Below, one piece after another: positions 1 to 11,100 of a DNA stretch of 64,000 nucleotides. Source of the stretch: Hedera helix (Eukaryota; Streptophyta; Magnoliopsida; Apiales; Araliaceae); NCBI GenBank assembly GCA_947179155.2, contig OX359282.1:16818510-16882509 (forward strand), in the 5' to 3' direction. The translations under genes and the position numbers were made by a program. Position 1 is the stretch's first letter. Each line of letters begins with the position of its first letter. The notes under the pieces were generated by a model. It worked only from the letters and a program-made list of their open reading frames with translations. It was not told the origin of the DNA and did not search any database.

Positions 1-1456
1 CTGAAGGAACAGCAAAAAAAAAAAAGAAAAAAAAAAGGAACAAGGTAAATCTGAAGCAAATAAAGGAAGTGCAAACAAGGGGATGTTAGTAGTGGATATT
101 AAAATGCTGCCACATGCGTAGGAGGAAGAAATATTCGATATTTTTCCATCATGGCTGCAAATTTCAACTGCATTGAATTATCTTTCAAATTGGTCATTTG
201 CAAACCATGTTTGGCAATCAAGCTAGAACGGTAGTTTACAATCTTAAATAATAACATAAGGTCCACGAGATATTTAGGACTCGGAAGATAATTTCACATA
301 TCCATTACAGAGAATTTGTTATTATATTTGTCAAAAAAGCAGAGTTTTTTCCTTTGATACCAAAACCAAAAACCAGCCCAAAAAAAATCGCACGAGCTTC
401 CTCCCTTCTATGGAAATAGACCACCTAAAGTGCGTAGAAAATTTCTTCATAAATATCCACATTGCAGTATCACAACAGTTTCTTGGCTGAATAATAAATG
501 AACTAACAATATGCTGGATCTATCATCGTCAAAAATAATAGAAGTTTGTTAAAGAAAACTTCTAATCTGTTGTGCATCATCTCCAATAATTTTGCAGATT
601 CCAAGCCTCTAAACAGGTCTCCACATTTTAGTGCATGGGTGGTTTCAGTTTTTAATGACGGTTAACTAGTGTCTTTCAGAGTATCAAATCAGTTGTTAAC
701 TTCACACTTACGCAACAGATGAACACAAGAATGTCCACTAAAATATTAGACTAAAAGATTTACACCTAACATGAAGTGCTTTTAAACAATTAGGAGGAAA
801 TTAAAGAAAATAATACAGATTTCTTTTTAACAGAAAAGAGAGACAGAAACAGATACTTCTGTATGGTAGGTGATATTTACTATCACAAAAGAAACAACAT
901 GAGTTTAACTTGTAATTACCAATACTCTTACATCCAAATCTGAAGATTAGTTTTGTAGCAATTCATCTCATACACCTTCCATTTATGTGACCTGATTATT
1001 ACAAAATAATCCATGGAGCGGTCAAAGATTATCATATGGTGCCAACATCAATTACACATGATGTGATTCTAAACCTTTTTGATCCTCGTCCCACAAAATC
1101 ATTTTCCACTTCGTATCTCCTGATTGAATACAAAAACAATTTTCCCTTTTCTAATTAAAGATGTCAAAATTAATTTGGCTCTCAAAATGAACTTGACATA
1201 ATTTTAATAATGAATGATAAGTTCAAACAGTAAACTAATCCAACATTTGTTATGTTAATGAATGTTATTCAAATTACAGAACCTGAGATGATTATCACTG
1301 TCTTTTTACCATCCCAATTACTTATTTGCATATTAGTTAATTTAGCTTTTGTTTAAATATAAATACCTATTTTGCATATTACATATGGATGTGCTTCTGA
1401 AATATCAACAAAGTAAGGGCAAAAGACACATTACAGTTGAGAAAATATAACCGCAC
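1..1456. other. No coding exon found; probable mS29 intron or 3' flank
   Basis: AT-rich sequence with no long frame on either strand and no recognisable domain. It lies downstream of the second mS29 coding exon on the minus strand, so the simplest reading is a long intron whose next exon lies beyond the left edge. I looked for the P-loop exon expected next in this family and did not see it. A few poly-A and purine-rich runs at 1-60 are the only low-complexity feature. Confidence 0.5.
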
Positions 1457-2129
1457 CTTTGCCATCAGAGGATTGCAGTGGTGGATCAACAATGCGCCTG
1501 AAATTATCACGAAGATCCAGAAAGCTATGTCGGATAAGTAATGCATTTCGCTTGGAATCCTCAAATTCCCTGATCATTCCCATTGGCAATCCTTCCGGCA
1601 ATGCTGCAGTGAGTTCCTCCATACTTCCGCAGTTACACCAATTCATGTCAATGAATGATCCGAAATACATAAACAAATAGACATAAATATTATAAGTAAA
1701 TGTATATGTCTATTACTTGAATTTCATGTAAGAGCAGGCATCTTTCCTAGTGAGTTGAGAGAGAGAAGCAGCAGATGTGAAGAGTGGACGACCGTTAGGT
1801 CCAACATCGAGAGACTTGTCCTTTTCGTCCTCAGTGAGTCGACGAGCTCGAATCTCCTCATCCGCAAGGATATCAGCAGCAGAGTCATCTCCGGCGGCAA
1901 TGGAGAGTTCTTCTGCTTTAGATTTGGATTTGGCATCAAACTTTGATTTGGATTTGGATTTATCATTGACCTTTGTGCTCGACGATTTTGCTTTCTTTGT
2001 GGAGTAGCTTCTAGAAGATGGGATTTGAGCAGCAGTTGAGGAGGTGGTGATTGCAGGGACAAAAATGGCAGAGAGCTTGGATTGGGATTTTTTGGCTGAA
2101 GCAGATGATCTGAGAAGTGACCTTAGCAT
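1457..2129 (-). CDS. Mitochondrial small-subunit ribosomal protein mS29 (DAP3 family), 5' half, two exons
   Basis: Seen: coding exon 1 spans 2129-1717 and exon 2 spans 1623-1457, joined by a 93-bp intron with GT (1716) and AG (1624) borders. The join restores the frame across a split Asn codon. The start at 2129 (MLRSLLRSS) is chosen over the longer frame from 2174 because a good acceptor (TTTTCTCAG) ends at 2144, so the upstream Met codon lies in the leader intron. Residues 1-40 are Arg/Ser-rich with no acids, a typical mitochondrial presequence; a Lys/Ser-rich linker follows. Then come the GPNGRPLFTS, LTRKDACSYMKF, LPEGLPMGM and RHSFLDLRDNFRR blocks, which I recognise from plant mS29 proteins ahead of the P-loop GTPase domain. 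Exon 2 ends at a probable donor (AAAG/GTGCGG). The GTPase domain is not in the window, so the gene is cut by the edge or truncated. The family name rests on memory of plant homologues. Confidence 0.78.
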
Positions 2130-2143
2130 TTTTTCCCGGTGTT

Positions 2144-2830
2144 CTGAGAAAATGAAGCAGTTAAACGTGCTCATTATGCAATTCTCAGCCCAAAATACAT
2201 ATAGCAGCTAATAAAGTTAAATATATTCATAGAGACAGGTCTTAAACATTGAAAAATTGATTCATTAGTAGCATAAAGACAAGGAAAATATAACAAAATA
2301 CTGATGGAGATTGTTTTCCCAAGTGCGGATACTAAATGACCAGAAAATTTTAGATATCAGGTCCCTACAGAAAGGTATCATAATATGACATAACACTCGT
2401 TATGACCATAAAGACTAAGGAAAATGGAGATTGCAGATGTTCAAGTTTCCCAAGTGCGGGTACTAACTGACCAGAAAATTTTGGTTATCAGGTCCCTCCA
2501 GAAAGTTATCATAATATGACATAACAGTTGCCGTTGCGTAACGTTCAGCGCTGATCCGAATCCTTGACAGGATACAACGAATGAAGGGAAATCTACGTAA
2601 AGGGAGAGAATAACGGAACAGGCGCGGTGACGGTAGCGGCAAAAGAACAGCGTAACAGGCGGAAAAAACACACACAATAATTCCCAGGAATAATTGATTG
2701 ACAGAAAAATCTTACCTTCTCCAAAGTTCCTGCGCAAAGCCGAACAAAACGCTACTCGCCGGCGATAATTGAAGGTGTGTATGGCTGTCCGATTTGATGG
2801 ATTTTGTCCCAAACCTCCAAAATATTCTTC
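2144..2830 (-). other. mS29 5' leader exon and leader intron
   Basis: On the minus strand a GC-richer segment (about 2830-2716) ends in a canonical donor, GAGAAG/GTAAGA, at 2716/2715. The matching acceptor is at 2145-2144, fifteen bases before the chosen ATG. I infer a non-coding first exon and a 572-bp leader intron. The 123-codon frame overlapping 2441-2812 runs through the donor and has no recognisable domain, so I treat it as leader rather than protein. The promoter would lie at about 2830-2960, facing away from the NOC1 copy; no convincing TATA box was found. Confidence 0.55.
2302..2528. repeat. Two-copy tandem duplication in the mS29 leader intron
   Basis: A roughly 100-bp block occurs at about 2302-2397 and again at 2423-2528. 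Both share the runs CCCAAGTGCGG, TGACCAGAAAATTTT, ATCAGGTCCCT and ATCATAATATGACATAACA, with point differences. The copies are direct and separated by about 25 bp. Confidence 0.8.
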
Positions 2831-2954
2831 ATATAATCCTCATCCTGAAGGGTTTTGAGCACCCACTCCTCTTGCTCCAATCAATTTCCTCTCTCTTTAC
2901 CTTACGAGTTGCTATTCCCGATCAACTTTTTCTCTCCTCCTCCCGATTTGGCCT

Positions 2955-3233
2955 CCCTGTGGTCTAGTCCTCTCCGCCCCTTCTTTTCTCTGCGTTACTG
3001 CGAAGTCTAGGTAATTTTTTTTACATTGGGCCGTTGGGTTATTTGGGTTTATAAATAATACTCATATTAGCCATATGCTTAAAATTTGGGCCCCTGAGGT
3101 CCCTGTCCTCTCCGCCACTTCTTTTTTCTACGATACTGATACTGCGAAGTCTAAGTAATTTTTTGACTTTGGGCCGTTGGGTTATTTGGGTTTATAAATA
3201 ATACTCAGATTAGCCATATGCTTAAAATTTGGG
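2955..3233. repeat. Imperfect 140-bp direct duplication upstream of mS29
   Basis: Unit 1 (2955-3090) and unit 2 (3092-3233) both begin CCCTG(T/A)GGT, contain CCTCTCCGCC, ACTGCGAAGTCTA and GGGCCGTTGGGTTATTTGGG, and end at CATATGCTTAAAATTTGGG. A few substitutions and small indels separate them. The copies abut, so this is a local tandem duplication. Confidence 0.85.
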
Positions 3234-3649
3234 TAGGCTTGTTAATTCATCAAATTGAGCTTGTATTTTATATTGTTATTATACACAACTTATTAATTCA
3301 TTAAATTGAGTTTGGATTTTTATTTTTAATATTTTAGAATATAATTACAGTATATTCAGACATGACTTATCAATATGTACTACGTAATCAAATTAAATTT
3401 GTTGTTAATTTTTTAGAAGCTTTAAAGACAATAATGCCCTTTCATATAAAATACGAAAAATAATTACTAGTTAAATAGAGCTTAAATACAACTTAATGTA
3501 TTGTATATAATACTTAATCTATTAAAAATAATAATTGTACTTTTCTTTTCTTTTTAATTTCATAGAATGGCACCAAAAGAGCAAGACATTGGTTGGTAAC
3601 TTCGAACTCATTTTGGTGGAGATGGGAAAAAAATTGTGTTAGTACTGTA

Positions 3650-3711
3650 GCAAAGTGGTGACTGGTGGGATCATACGTGTGTGGCAAAGTGGTGACTGGT
3701 GGGATCATACG
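3650..3711. repeat. Two-copy 34-bp tandem repeat
   Basis: A 28-bp core that begins GCAAAGTGGTGACTGG and ends GGATCATACG occurs at 3650-3677 and, identically, at 3684-3711, separated by TGTGTG. The surrounding 3234-3889 is otherwise AT-rich with no gene. Confidence 0.9.
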
Positions 3712-3889
3712 ATTTAATGCTATTCCATTTAATGCTGCAGACAGTAGATCATATTATCATATACTTGGAGGAAGAGTTCGAGAACAAAGAGACGTATCAT
3801 TAACTTTACGGTTTATTATGCAAGGATGATTAGTCTTTCAACTACAATAGAATTGAGAGCATCATTCATTACCAGGCTGATTTAAAAAA

Positions 3890-4115
3890 TATGTGTGCAG
3901 ATGATAAATGGAGAGAGTTCACTCGTGAAAGGTCATGAAGGAGTGCAGGTGATAAGGTGTTTGATCTGATTTTGACTACACAATTTTGGAAGAAGGCGGC
4001 TGAAGTGCAAGCTAGTCAAGGTCTTAAAATTGGTAGACCAAGATCAGAAGCCAAACATGTTCACATCTTCTAGTTGTGAAAGAAACTGGAGTACGTGGAC
4101 ATTAACTCACACTCC
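3890..4115 (+). pseudogene. Degraded hAT-family transposase remnant
   Basis: Short broken reading blocks resemble plant hAT transposases. Around 3905 the frame reads DKWREFTR, then after a stop GDKVFDLIL and TQFWKKAAEV, close to the block before the catalytic-domain helices in DUF659-type hAT proteins. At about 4067-4102 it reads SSSCERNWSTWTL, matching the SS-CERNWS signature of the hAT dimerisation domain. The two blocks are far apart in a normal transposase but only about 70 bp apart here, so most of the protein has been deleted. In-frame stops confirm it is dead. No terminal repeats were identified. The assignment rests on these two motifs. Confidence 0.6.
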
Positions 4116-4790
4116 GACTATCACTTATTATGCTAGATGGCTGACTTAGTAATGTTTCCTGCGGAAATCTCCATGATTCTTATCAGCAATTCAGCATACA
4201 TTTCTTTATTTTTCGTCTGTGAGATATAAATCCCACTTTTGCAGTAGAGCTTAAGGCTAAAATTGTCAAAAGCTGTGTACCTTACGATATTGATATGTGA
4301 AAGAGAAGTCAGAAACTGCTGCTTCTCTCCCAGATGCCTGTGCCACCAAATCTTTTCCATCAATACTTTTATCGTGCAAGTTAAATCCCACTAAAATTTT
4401 GAACAAATTTTCTCCAACATGCCCGTTATCAGAGTTCTTTTATGATTGTTCGTAAGTTAAATGTTTGAGCTGGAAATGACCTTGGGTGCTGTGAAAAATT
4501 GTGGGTTTTTTGCAACATGATCTTATTGGAATATGGAAATTTTTGTATAAGAAAGATTCCAGGGGATGAAACTCCCTTGATGTAGTAATTTAATTCAGTT
4601 ATCACCTTTTTCTTTTAAATGTTGAGAATGTTGTAAAGGCTTTTTCAACTATTATAAAATGGTTTTGTACTTGCATCCATTCCTATATATTTGTCCTTCA
4701 TCCGTCTTTGGTTCTCCTATGGCTCACGGATTAGTTAATTATCCTACTTTATCTTTACTCTTGGTTCAGAATTTATACTATGGTTTTCAA
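4116..4790. other. No gene recognised
   Basis: AT-rich stretch between the hAT remnant and the first NOC1-like block. A 76-codon minus-strand frame (4363-4133) is the only frame of note; it has no convincing family match. An intron of the original NOC1-like gene is possible. Confidence 0.4.
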
Positions 4791-4901
4791 ATCGGCAACT
4801 TTTTTGTGGAACCTTTTTGACTTGAATTATACTCAAGAAGAAATGTTCATTGTGTTACTCTTGAAAGCAATAAAAAGTGATATCAATCTGAAGCAAGTAT
4901 C

Positions 4902-5059
4902 GAGAAATTATTGGTTGTCCCGGAGCAAAGTTACAGTTTGCTCCTCTCCTCTCACAACATCGTGGGGTCTACAAGTGGTTGATCCCGTGTGGACCCCACG
5001 TTGTTATGAGAGAGAGGAGCAAACTATAACTTTGCTCCTGGAGTAGCCAATAATTTCTC
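4902..5059. mobile_element. 158-bp Mutator-type MITE with 9-bp target duplication
   Basis: The ends form a long inverted repeat: GAGAAATTATTGG at 4902 matches CCAATAATTTCTC ending at 5059, and pairing continues through GGAGCAAAGTTA-AGTTTGCTCC and GTGGGGTC for about 65 bp per arm. Flanks are AGCAAGTAT (4892-4900) and AGCGAGCAT (5060-5068), seven of nine identical, and both differences are C-to-T type changes at CpG-derived positions. Removing the element and one flank restores the family reading LKRAYAFSKRLL, independent support for the insertion point. There is no coding capacity. The 9-bp duplication and long terminal repeats suggest a MULE-mobilised element; the superfamily is inferred. Confidence 0.85.
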
Positions 5060-6047
5060 AGCGAGCATATGCCTTTTCCAAGCGCTTGTTGGCCAACTTT
5101 ATGGTAAGAGGCTAGTTCTGTCATATTTATGATAGGTGCTAAAAATTTTCATCTTGGTAAAAAACATTTACATTCACAAAGAAACTAATGTTACTCCAAT
5201 CACGCAGGAGCATGGTGCTCCAGAATGAGTTAGCTGATGATGATGATGAGTATTCTGAAGATGTTGTAGAAGACGATGAAAATAAAGCTTGCATCACACC
5301 AAAAATACCAGATAATGCATTTATGGTTGCTAGCAGCAGGGAGGGCCGCGTTACGGATTCTAATTCTAATTCTGATTCTGACTCTTTTCTGGATGAAGGT
5401 AGCTCTAAAAACTCGAAATCAGAAGATGAGGTCTCAGATGAAGGCGATGACTTGTTTGTTCAAGAAGCCAAAGTGGGGTGTGATCATGGAGGTCGCCTAC
5501 CTCCGGTATCCAAGGGCTACAATCCATGTCACCGTGAACCTTCTTACTAGTACTTTCATCTATGTAGTCATATTTCATTTATTTCTGACTTTTGAGCTCT
5601 AATGTTTTTGCTGTGTCGAAGCTATATTTTGGGAAAGGTGAGCAAAAAGGGCAATTGCCACCCCAAAGTGTTTTGAAGCACTATATATTGCTCCAATGCT
5701 ATTTTCCCGGGTTTTGAAATTTAATTCTTTTAAAATTGGCCTCCCAACTAGCTTTAAGATCATCACTAGATGTTAAGGCTATTAATCTCTAATGTTCTCT
5801 TGCCTAGCCCCTATACAAAGTTGTGGGTCTGCAGGCTGTAAATATTCATCGTTAGCTGGTCAACTACGGATGTATTATTTTTGTCTTTTTGTTTTTTTCG
5901 ATAACTGGAATTTTTTGCTTTTTATCTATGTTTCTTTATGCTTTCCTTTAATTATGTAAACTTTGTTTGTTTACTTATGCACTCTTTTGTTTGATAATAT
6001 AAGATCAAGTTTGAATTTTTAAAATTTATTTGAGATATTTTTAAAAA

Positions 6048-6246
6048 GGATTGATATTTTCACAATCTAAATTGATATTTTCACAAGATTAAATGATACT
6101 CACTTGTGAATATATCAAATTAATTAGTGAAAATATCAATTCTCATATAAAATTGATATTTTCATAAACTAATTTGATATTTTCGCAAGATCAAATAGGA
6201 CTCGCATGTGAAAATATCAATTTAGCTTATGAAAATATCAATTCCA
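6048..6246. repeat. Tandem pair of AT-rich foldbacks in the NOC1-like intron
   Basis: The motif TGATATTTTC and its complement GAAAATATCA alternate eight times, arranged as two successive hairpin-like blocks (about 6048-6145 and 6146-6246). In each, ATTGATATTTTCACAAGAT pairs with a TTGTGAATATATCAA-type arm. It could be a decayed foldback MITE dimer; no target duplication was identified. Confidence 0.6.
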
Positions 6247-7050
6247 AAATTCAAAACTGAAGCGGTTAATTTAACTTTTGAAAGTAATAAATCTTGTAAT
6301 AAGTAGTAGTATTCTTTTAGATATTTTATAATTTTCATAATAATTTGTTATAAATTTAAATGGATTCATATTAATTTTAAATTTAAAAATATTAGAAATT
6401 GACTTTAAAAAGTCAAATTTGATTCTATATTTTAGAATGCATGGAGTATAACTATGTAAATATAATATGGTAGTACGCTGACTGAAATTCTATATTACTC
6501 TTTGATTTGATGTTTTTATTTGTTTTCTTACTGTAATGCTTATTTTGCATTTTCTTCTTGGTTTTGTGAATACAGTAATGCAGATCGTGTAAGCTGGTGG
6601 GAGTTGATGGTACTGGCTGCACATGCACACCCATCAGTTGCTACCATGGCAAGAACCCTTCTTTCTGGGGCTAACATCGTGTATAATGGTAACCCATTAA
6701 ATGATCTCTCACGTACTGCTTTCCTGGGCAAGTTAACGAATAAGAAACCAAAACAAAGCACATGGCATGGTGGTTCCCAGACTGAACCTGCTTTAAAAGG
6801 TCAGTTTAGCCACCTAACATCCTAATCTACAACTATTGCCACTTCACCATGTACTGTTATGGGTTCTACTTTCTGTAAAACCTCTATTTCTATCCAAAAT
6901 AGAACTATCCAGTAATTGAAATTGGCCCTTCTGGCCCAAAACACTAGATAATGGAAGGACAAGCTCACATACAATATTGTTGTAGGCATTTTGAAGAAAA
7001 TAGTATGCAAAACTTTTAGGCTTACATAGGCAAAGTGACAGAGTCATTAT

Positions 7051-7862
7051 GCGGTGATCCTGGCTAATTTGATATGTCATTTTATTTTGGTCTTTAACAG
7101 CTTGACATGAACAATCGCTTGATTGGGGCAGAGATTATCTCATTGGTTGAAATGGATGTACCCCTAGGAGATCTTGTCTTCCACAAGTTCTACATGAACA
7201 AAATGAGTTACTCAAAGAAGCCAAAGAAGAAGAAACAGAAAGTAACAGAGGATGAAGCTGCCGAAGAGTTGTATGGTGGGAATGGTGATGATGAAAGTGA
7301 CAATGAAGAGATCGAGAACATGTTGGACTCTATTAATCCGTCTTTAGAGGCAGGCGGTGACTATAACTATGACGACTTGGACAAAATTACGGATGAAGAC
7401 GACGATGATTTGGTTGGTAATGTGAGTGATGAAGGCATGGACTTTCCCTCAGACATTGGCGATGGAGAAGTTGCAGATGACGATGGTGATGTTGACATAG
7501 GCGATGCTGATGATGGGAGTGATGTAGAAGATATATTTGACCAGAAGAAACGGAAAAGGAAGTCCAGTCGGCAATCCCCTTTTGAAAGTATTGAAGATTA
7601 TGACATATATTGGACGAGGAGAGTCTAGTAGAAAACGAATCACTCAAAGCAAACAAATCTAATGCAAGTCGAAAAAGAAAAGGAAGACGTCAAAGGTTTA
7701 ATTGTGAATCAAGTTTGGACATCAGGTTCAAAGAATTGTCCGTGCTACTCTTTTGGAAGAATATGGTCACTTCATTATATTCTTGTTGGGAAAATTTCCC
7801 GAAAAGTAATTTTAAAAATTTAATAAAATAAAATTATCTTTTATGATTTTATACAAAACAAC

Positions 7863-7924
<62 letters not shown>

Positions 7925-8021
7925 TAAATTGTTAACTAGTGTTTGATTGGATTAACACGTTTGTATCTTCGAGTATTCTTAAGATTTTTCTTCCTATGAC
8001 TTTATGCTGAATCTGGAGTGT
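7051..8021 (+). repeat. Tandem duplication unit 1 (last exon of NOC1-like copy and 3' flank)
   Basis: A roughly 970-bp unit running from GCGGTGATCCTGGCTAATTTG through the last exon, a (TA)n tract and TATGCTGAATCTGGA is followed immediately by a second copy that starts GCGGTGATCCTAGCTAATTTG at 8023. Unit 2 continues to 8148, is interrupted by a solo LTR, and resumes at 11919-12767. Both units share the frameshift near the C-terminus, so the duplication postdates that mutation. Confidence 0.85.
7866..7921. repeat. (TA)n microsatellite
   Basis: About 28 uninterrupted TA units. The homologous position in the duplicated copy (about 12631-12660) has a shorter interrupted tract with TAAATATA, so the tract has changed length since duplication. 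Confidence 0.95.
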
Positions 8022-8148
8022 AGCGGTGATCCTAGCTAATTTGATATGTCATTTTATTTTGGTCTTTAACAGCTTGACATGAAAAATCGCTTGATTGGGG
8101 CAGAGATTATCTCATTGGCTGAAATGGATGTACCCTCAGAAGATCTTG

Positions 8149-11100
8149 TGTAATGTTCTAGAATTTTCACGTCATTATTAATTAAATTATTAATTTAATT
8201 TCTAACAAGTTAGTCTTACAAGGTTATTTAAATCTTTTGTGTGATTAATTAATTACGTGATTAAATGATTATGTGATTAATTTCTAGAGTTAATTAAAGA
8301 GGGTCACTAATATGTTAATTAAATTAGTGAACAAACTCTAAAGTTTTAATATCAAAAATAATTGTTAAGTTTCCTATTAATTAAATATTCAATTAAAATG
8401 AATATAATGAGTGAATTAAATTTTATAAATTAATTAATATGATTTAATTACTAATTAATGTAAACAATGTGAAATATTAATAATAATATTTTTAGTCCAT
8501 TTAGTAATTTAACATTAATGGGCTAGAGTATTTAATTAATTAATCAATTCAATTATTATTTAATCATGGAATTGGATAATTAATGTGTAACAAAATTTAT
8601 AGCTAATCAATTGGGTTATAATTAAATAATCCAATGATAAATTAAATGGACTTGACTAATATAGTCCTAGTTATTTAATATAAGTCCAATGGGTATTAAG
8701 TGTAGTACAATTAATAAATCATTTAGGGAATTAAATGTGTAGCATGGTTATTTAATAAATTAAAGCATAAATGTTGGACAAACATTTTGGGACATAAAAT
8801 GCATGTGTTGCCGGCAAGGATGGGAGAGAGAGAGAGAGAGAGAGTGAGTGAATTGATTTTTTTGTTATTTTTCATTTATTTAATTAGGTTACTTGTTTTT
8901 TATTTTTGGGAAAGTCTTTTCCCACAAAATTCTCACCAACTTAGTCCTTGGCCTAAATTTCTTATACAAGACTCTAACTAGTCTCATGATGGTATTTTTA
9001 ATAGATATAGGTTTTATATCTATCTTCATTGTAAGTATACTTACAACTTAGAAACTTTTGGTAGTCATTTTCCATCTTTCATCTTTTAAGTCTTGAGAGC
9101 AAAATATTAAGAGGACAAATATTTGAAAGCAAAGCATAGAGAGATTTCGGGTGTAGCTTCAAGGAAGAAGAAGAAATCCTAAGCTAGTTCATGTCATCCT
9201 CCTTCACAACATACTTTGGAAAGAAGAGGAGAGTAGCCATTAAAACTAGGTATAATCCTCATTCTTTCAAATCCTAGTTTTCTTGTTAGTAATAAATGAC
9301 TAACATTTATTATTAGTAGTCATTTATTTATATTATGATTTGAATGCTTGTTGGTTGGTATATTTTGTATGCTAAAAACATGTGTTTGGTAGTGTGTAAA
9401 CAAGTCTTAAAATAATGACCAAAAATATTTTTTATAAAATTTAGATTTAATATTCTAATATTATAGAACATTAAATCTTTAGAAAAACAAGGTTTGAATA
9501 ACTCAAAATGGAGTTATACATAAAAATTTATGATTTGTAGTAGTTTATGTGGTACTATAATTTTGATAAAAAATATGGAATTAAATCATGAGTAATTAAA
9601 TTTTCATGTTATAAATTATTATTAAGTAATGGGTAATTATTTTAGATTTTTATTGAGGGGTTAAAGCTTACTTGAAGGTATAATTTTTATTATGGTGGAG
9701 TATTTCCGAGCACTGTAGCGAATCTGTTAAAAGGAAAAAAAAAGTGGTTGGCCGCGCATTGCGCGTTAGCAGTATGCTACTAGACGCGGAGCCAAACGAC
9801 GCCGTTTAGAGTATAAAATTATGTAACCCGCGCATCATGCGCGGAAGCCATCCCCGGGTTCTTCAAAAAGGCATCGTTTTGGGCCGTTGTTTTTACTATA
9901 CACGCGTAATGCGCGAGCGCCAACTTCGGATAAAATTACAAAATTGCCCCTCCGTTCAATTTTTTAGATTATTTACAGGATTGTCATTCTGTATATTTTT
10001 AATTAATTTAAATGTTTAAAAATTAATTTAAAATTATAACAAAAATAATAATAATACAAAAGTGATATTTGGGATTATATTTTTCATTATGATAAATATT
10101 TAAATATTTTAAATATTAATCTAGTTAACTAAATTATGGTTAAGTTATATAAATACAAATTCCATTAATTATTTATTTTTTAATTTAAAATTAAATAATA
10201 AATAAGGATAAATAAATTGATTATTATTTGACATTAAATAATAATTAAATTAAACAAACAATTAATTATTAATTTAATTAACATTAAATAATAATTAAAG
10301 ATGATTAAAATTAATAAACTATTAGTTAATTTCTTTAAATTAAATAATAAATAAGGATAATTAAGTAATTAATTATTATTAAATAATAATTAAAGAGAAG
10401 TAAGGTTAATTAATTAATTAAGATTAAATAATAATTACATAAGATTATAATAAAGATAAATAATTAATTATTATCTAATTAATCTTATGTAATAATTAAG
10501 AAGCATTAAAATAAACTAATCATTTAGGTAAGATTAATTAGTTATTATTTATAACTAAATAATGACTAAAGTTAGTTAGTTAATTACTATTTAATTAACA
10601 ACAAATAGTAATTAATTAAAGAAAGAGTTAATTAAATATAAATTATTTAATAATTTGCCAATTAAACAATTATATTAAATTGTTTAAAGATTCCGTAAGT
10701 GTTTAACACTTAAGAAAAATACTCTTAACTTATTAAATCATTAACCTAAGTTGTTTAAATGTCTATAGGGTTAGTGATTGCATATCGAATTATGTGAATT
10801 ATGTGTTAGACTTATTTGATAGATAAGTTTTTAATTAGCGTACAAACGTACCAGTATACACTGTATTAATTGTTAGACCAACTTGATTAATGTTAGGTCC
10901 TTCAAAACTATTTAATTAAAGTTAGTTTGTTGTAGCTGAGAAGACAGACAAGTTCCTTATATCTAAACTCATTTCATTGAGAAAGTTATTTATTTAAGCT
11001 TGAACTGTAATTCCAAGTATGCTTTGAGTGGTTTAATTACTTTACAATTATTCCACATCGATGTTGTTGTTATTCGCACTTGGTGCACTTGATCTTGTAC

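Larger units (their letters stand above)
4791..7700 (+). pseudogene. NOC1/MAK21/CEBPZ-family ribosome-biogenesis gene (SLOW WALKER 2-like), broken 3' portion
   Basis: Members of this family act in the nucleolus in pre-60S ribosome assembly. Seen: a block to 4900 reading EEMFIVLLLKAIKSDINLK; its continuation AYAFSKRLL at about 5063-5090, split off by a MITE; an acidic exon 5208-5549; an exon 6576-6799 carrying VSWWELMVLA and HPSVATMARTLLSG from the CBF domain; and a last exon from 7101 with RLIGAEIISL, VFHKFYMNKMSYSKK, a long Asp/Glu tail and a basic C-terminus. Borders 5549/6576 rejoin in frame (PSYYNADR). Breaks: the exon expected between 5103 and 5208 is missing; joining 6799 to 7101 puts a stop right after the junction (one extra base relative to the expected phase); and a one-base loss near 7600 ends the acidic tail as YWTRRV, while the true basic tail lies in another frame. 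The N-terminal two-thirds of the gene is absent. I judge it non-functional, though transcription is possible. Introns 5550-6575 and 6800-7100 hold no gene. Confidence 0.82.

Noticed and set aside
4133..4363. Minus-strand 76-codon frame with SLSHINIVRY, reminiscent of a protein kinase subdomain
   Set aside because: One short motif without the Gly loop, catalytic Lys or HRD motif, and no splice-linked neighbours; most likely chance.
5188..5550. Start codon at 5188 as a genuine 120-residue protein
   Set aside because: The ATG lies upstream of a splice acceptor (CACGCAG at 5201-5207); the coding part begins at 5208 as an internal exon.
7387..7656. His-rich minus-strand frames (also 12075-12419) resembling metal-binding proteins
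   Set aside because: They are the antisense of the Asp/Glu GAT/GAC tail of the NOC1-like exon; the His runs follow from codon complementarity.
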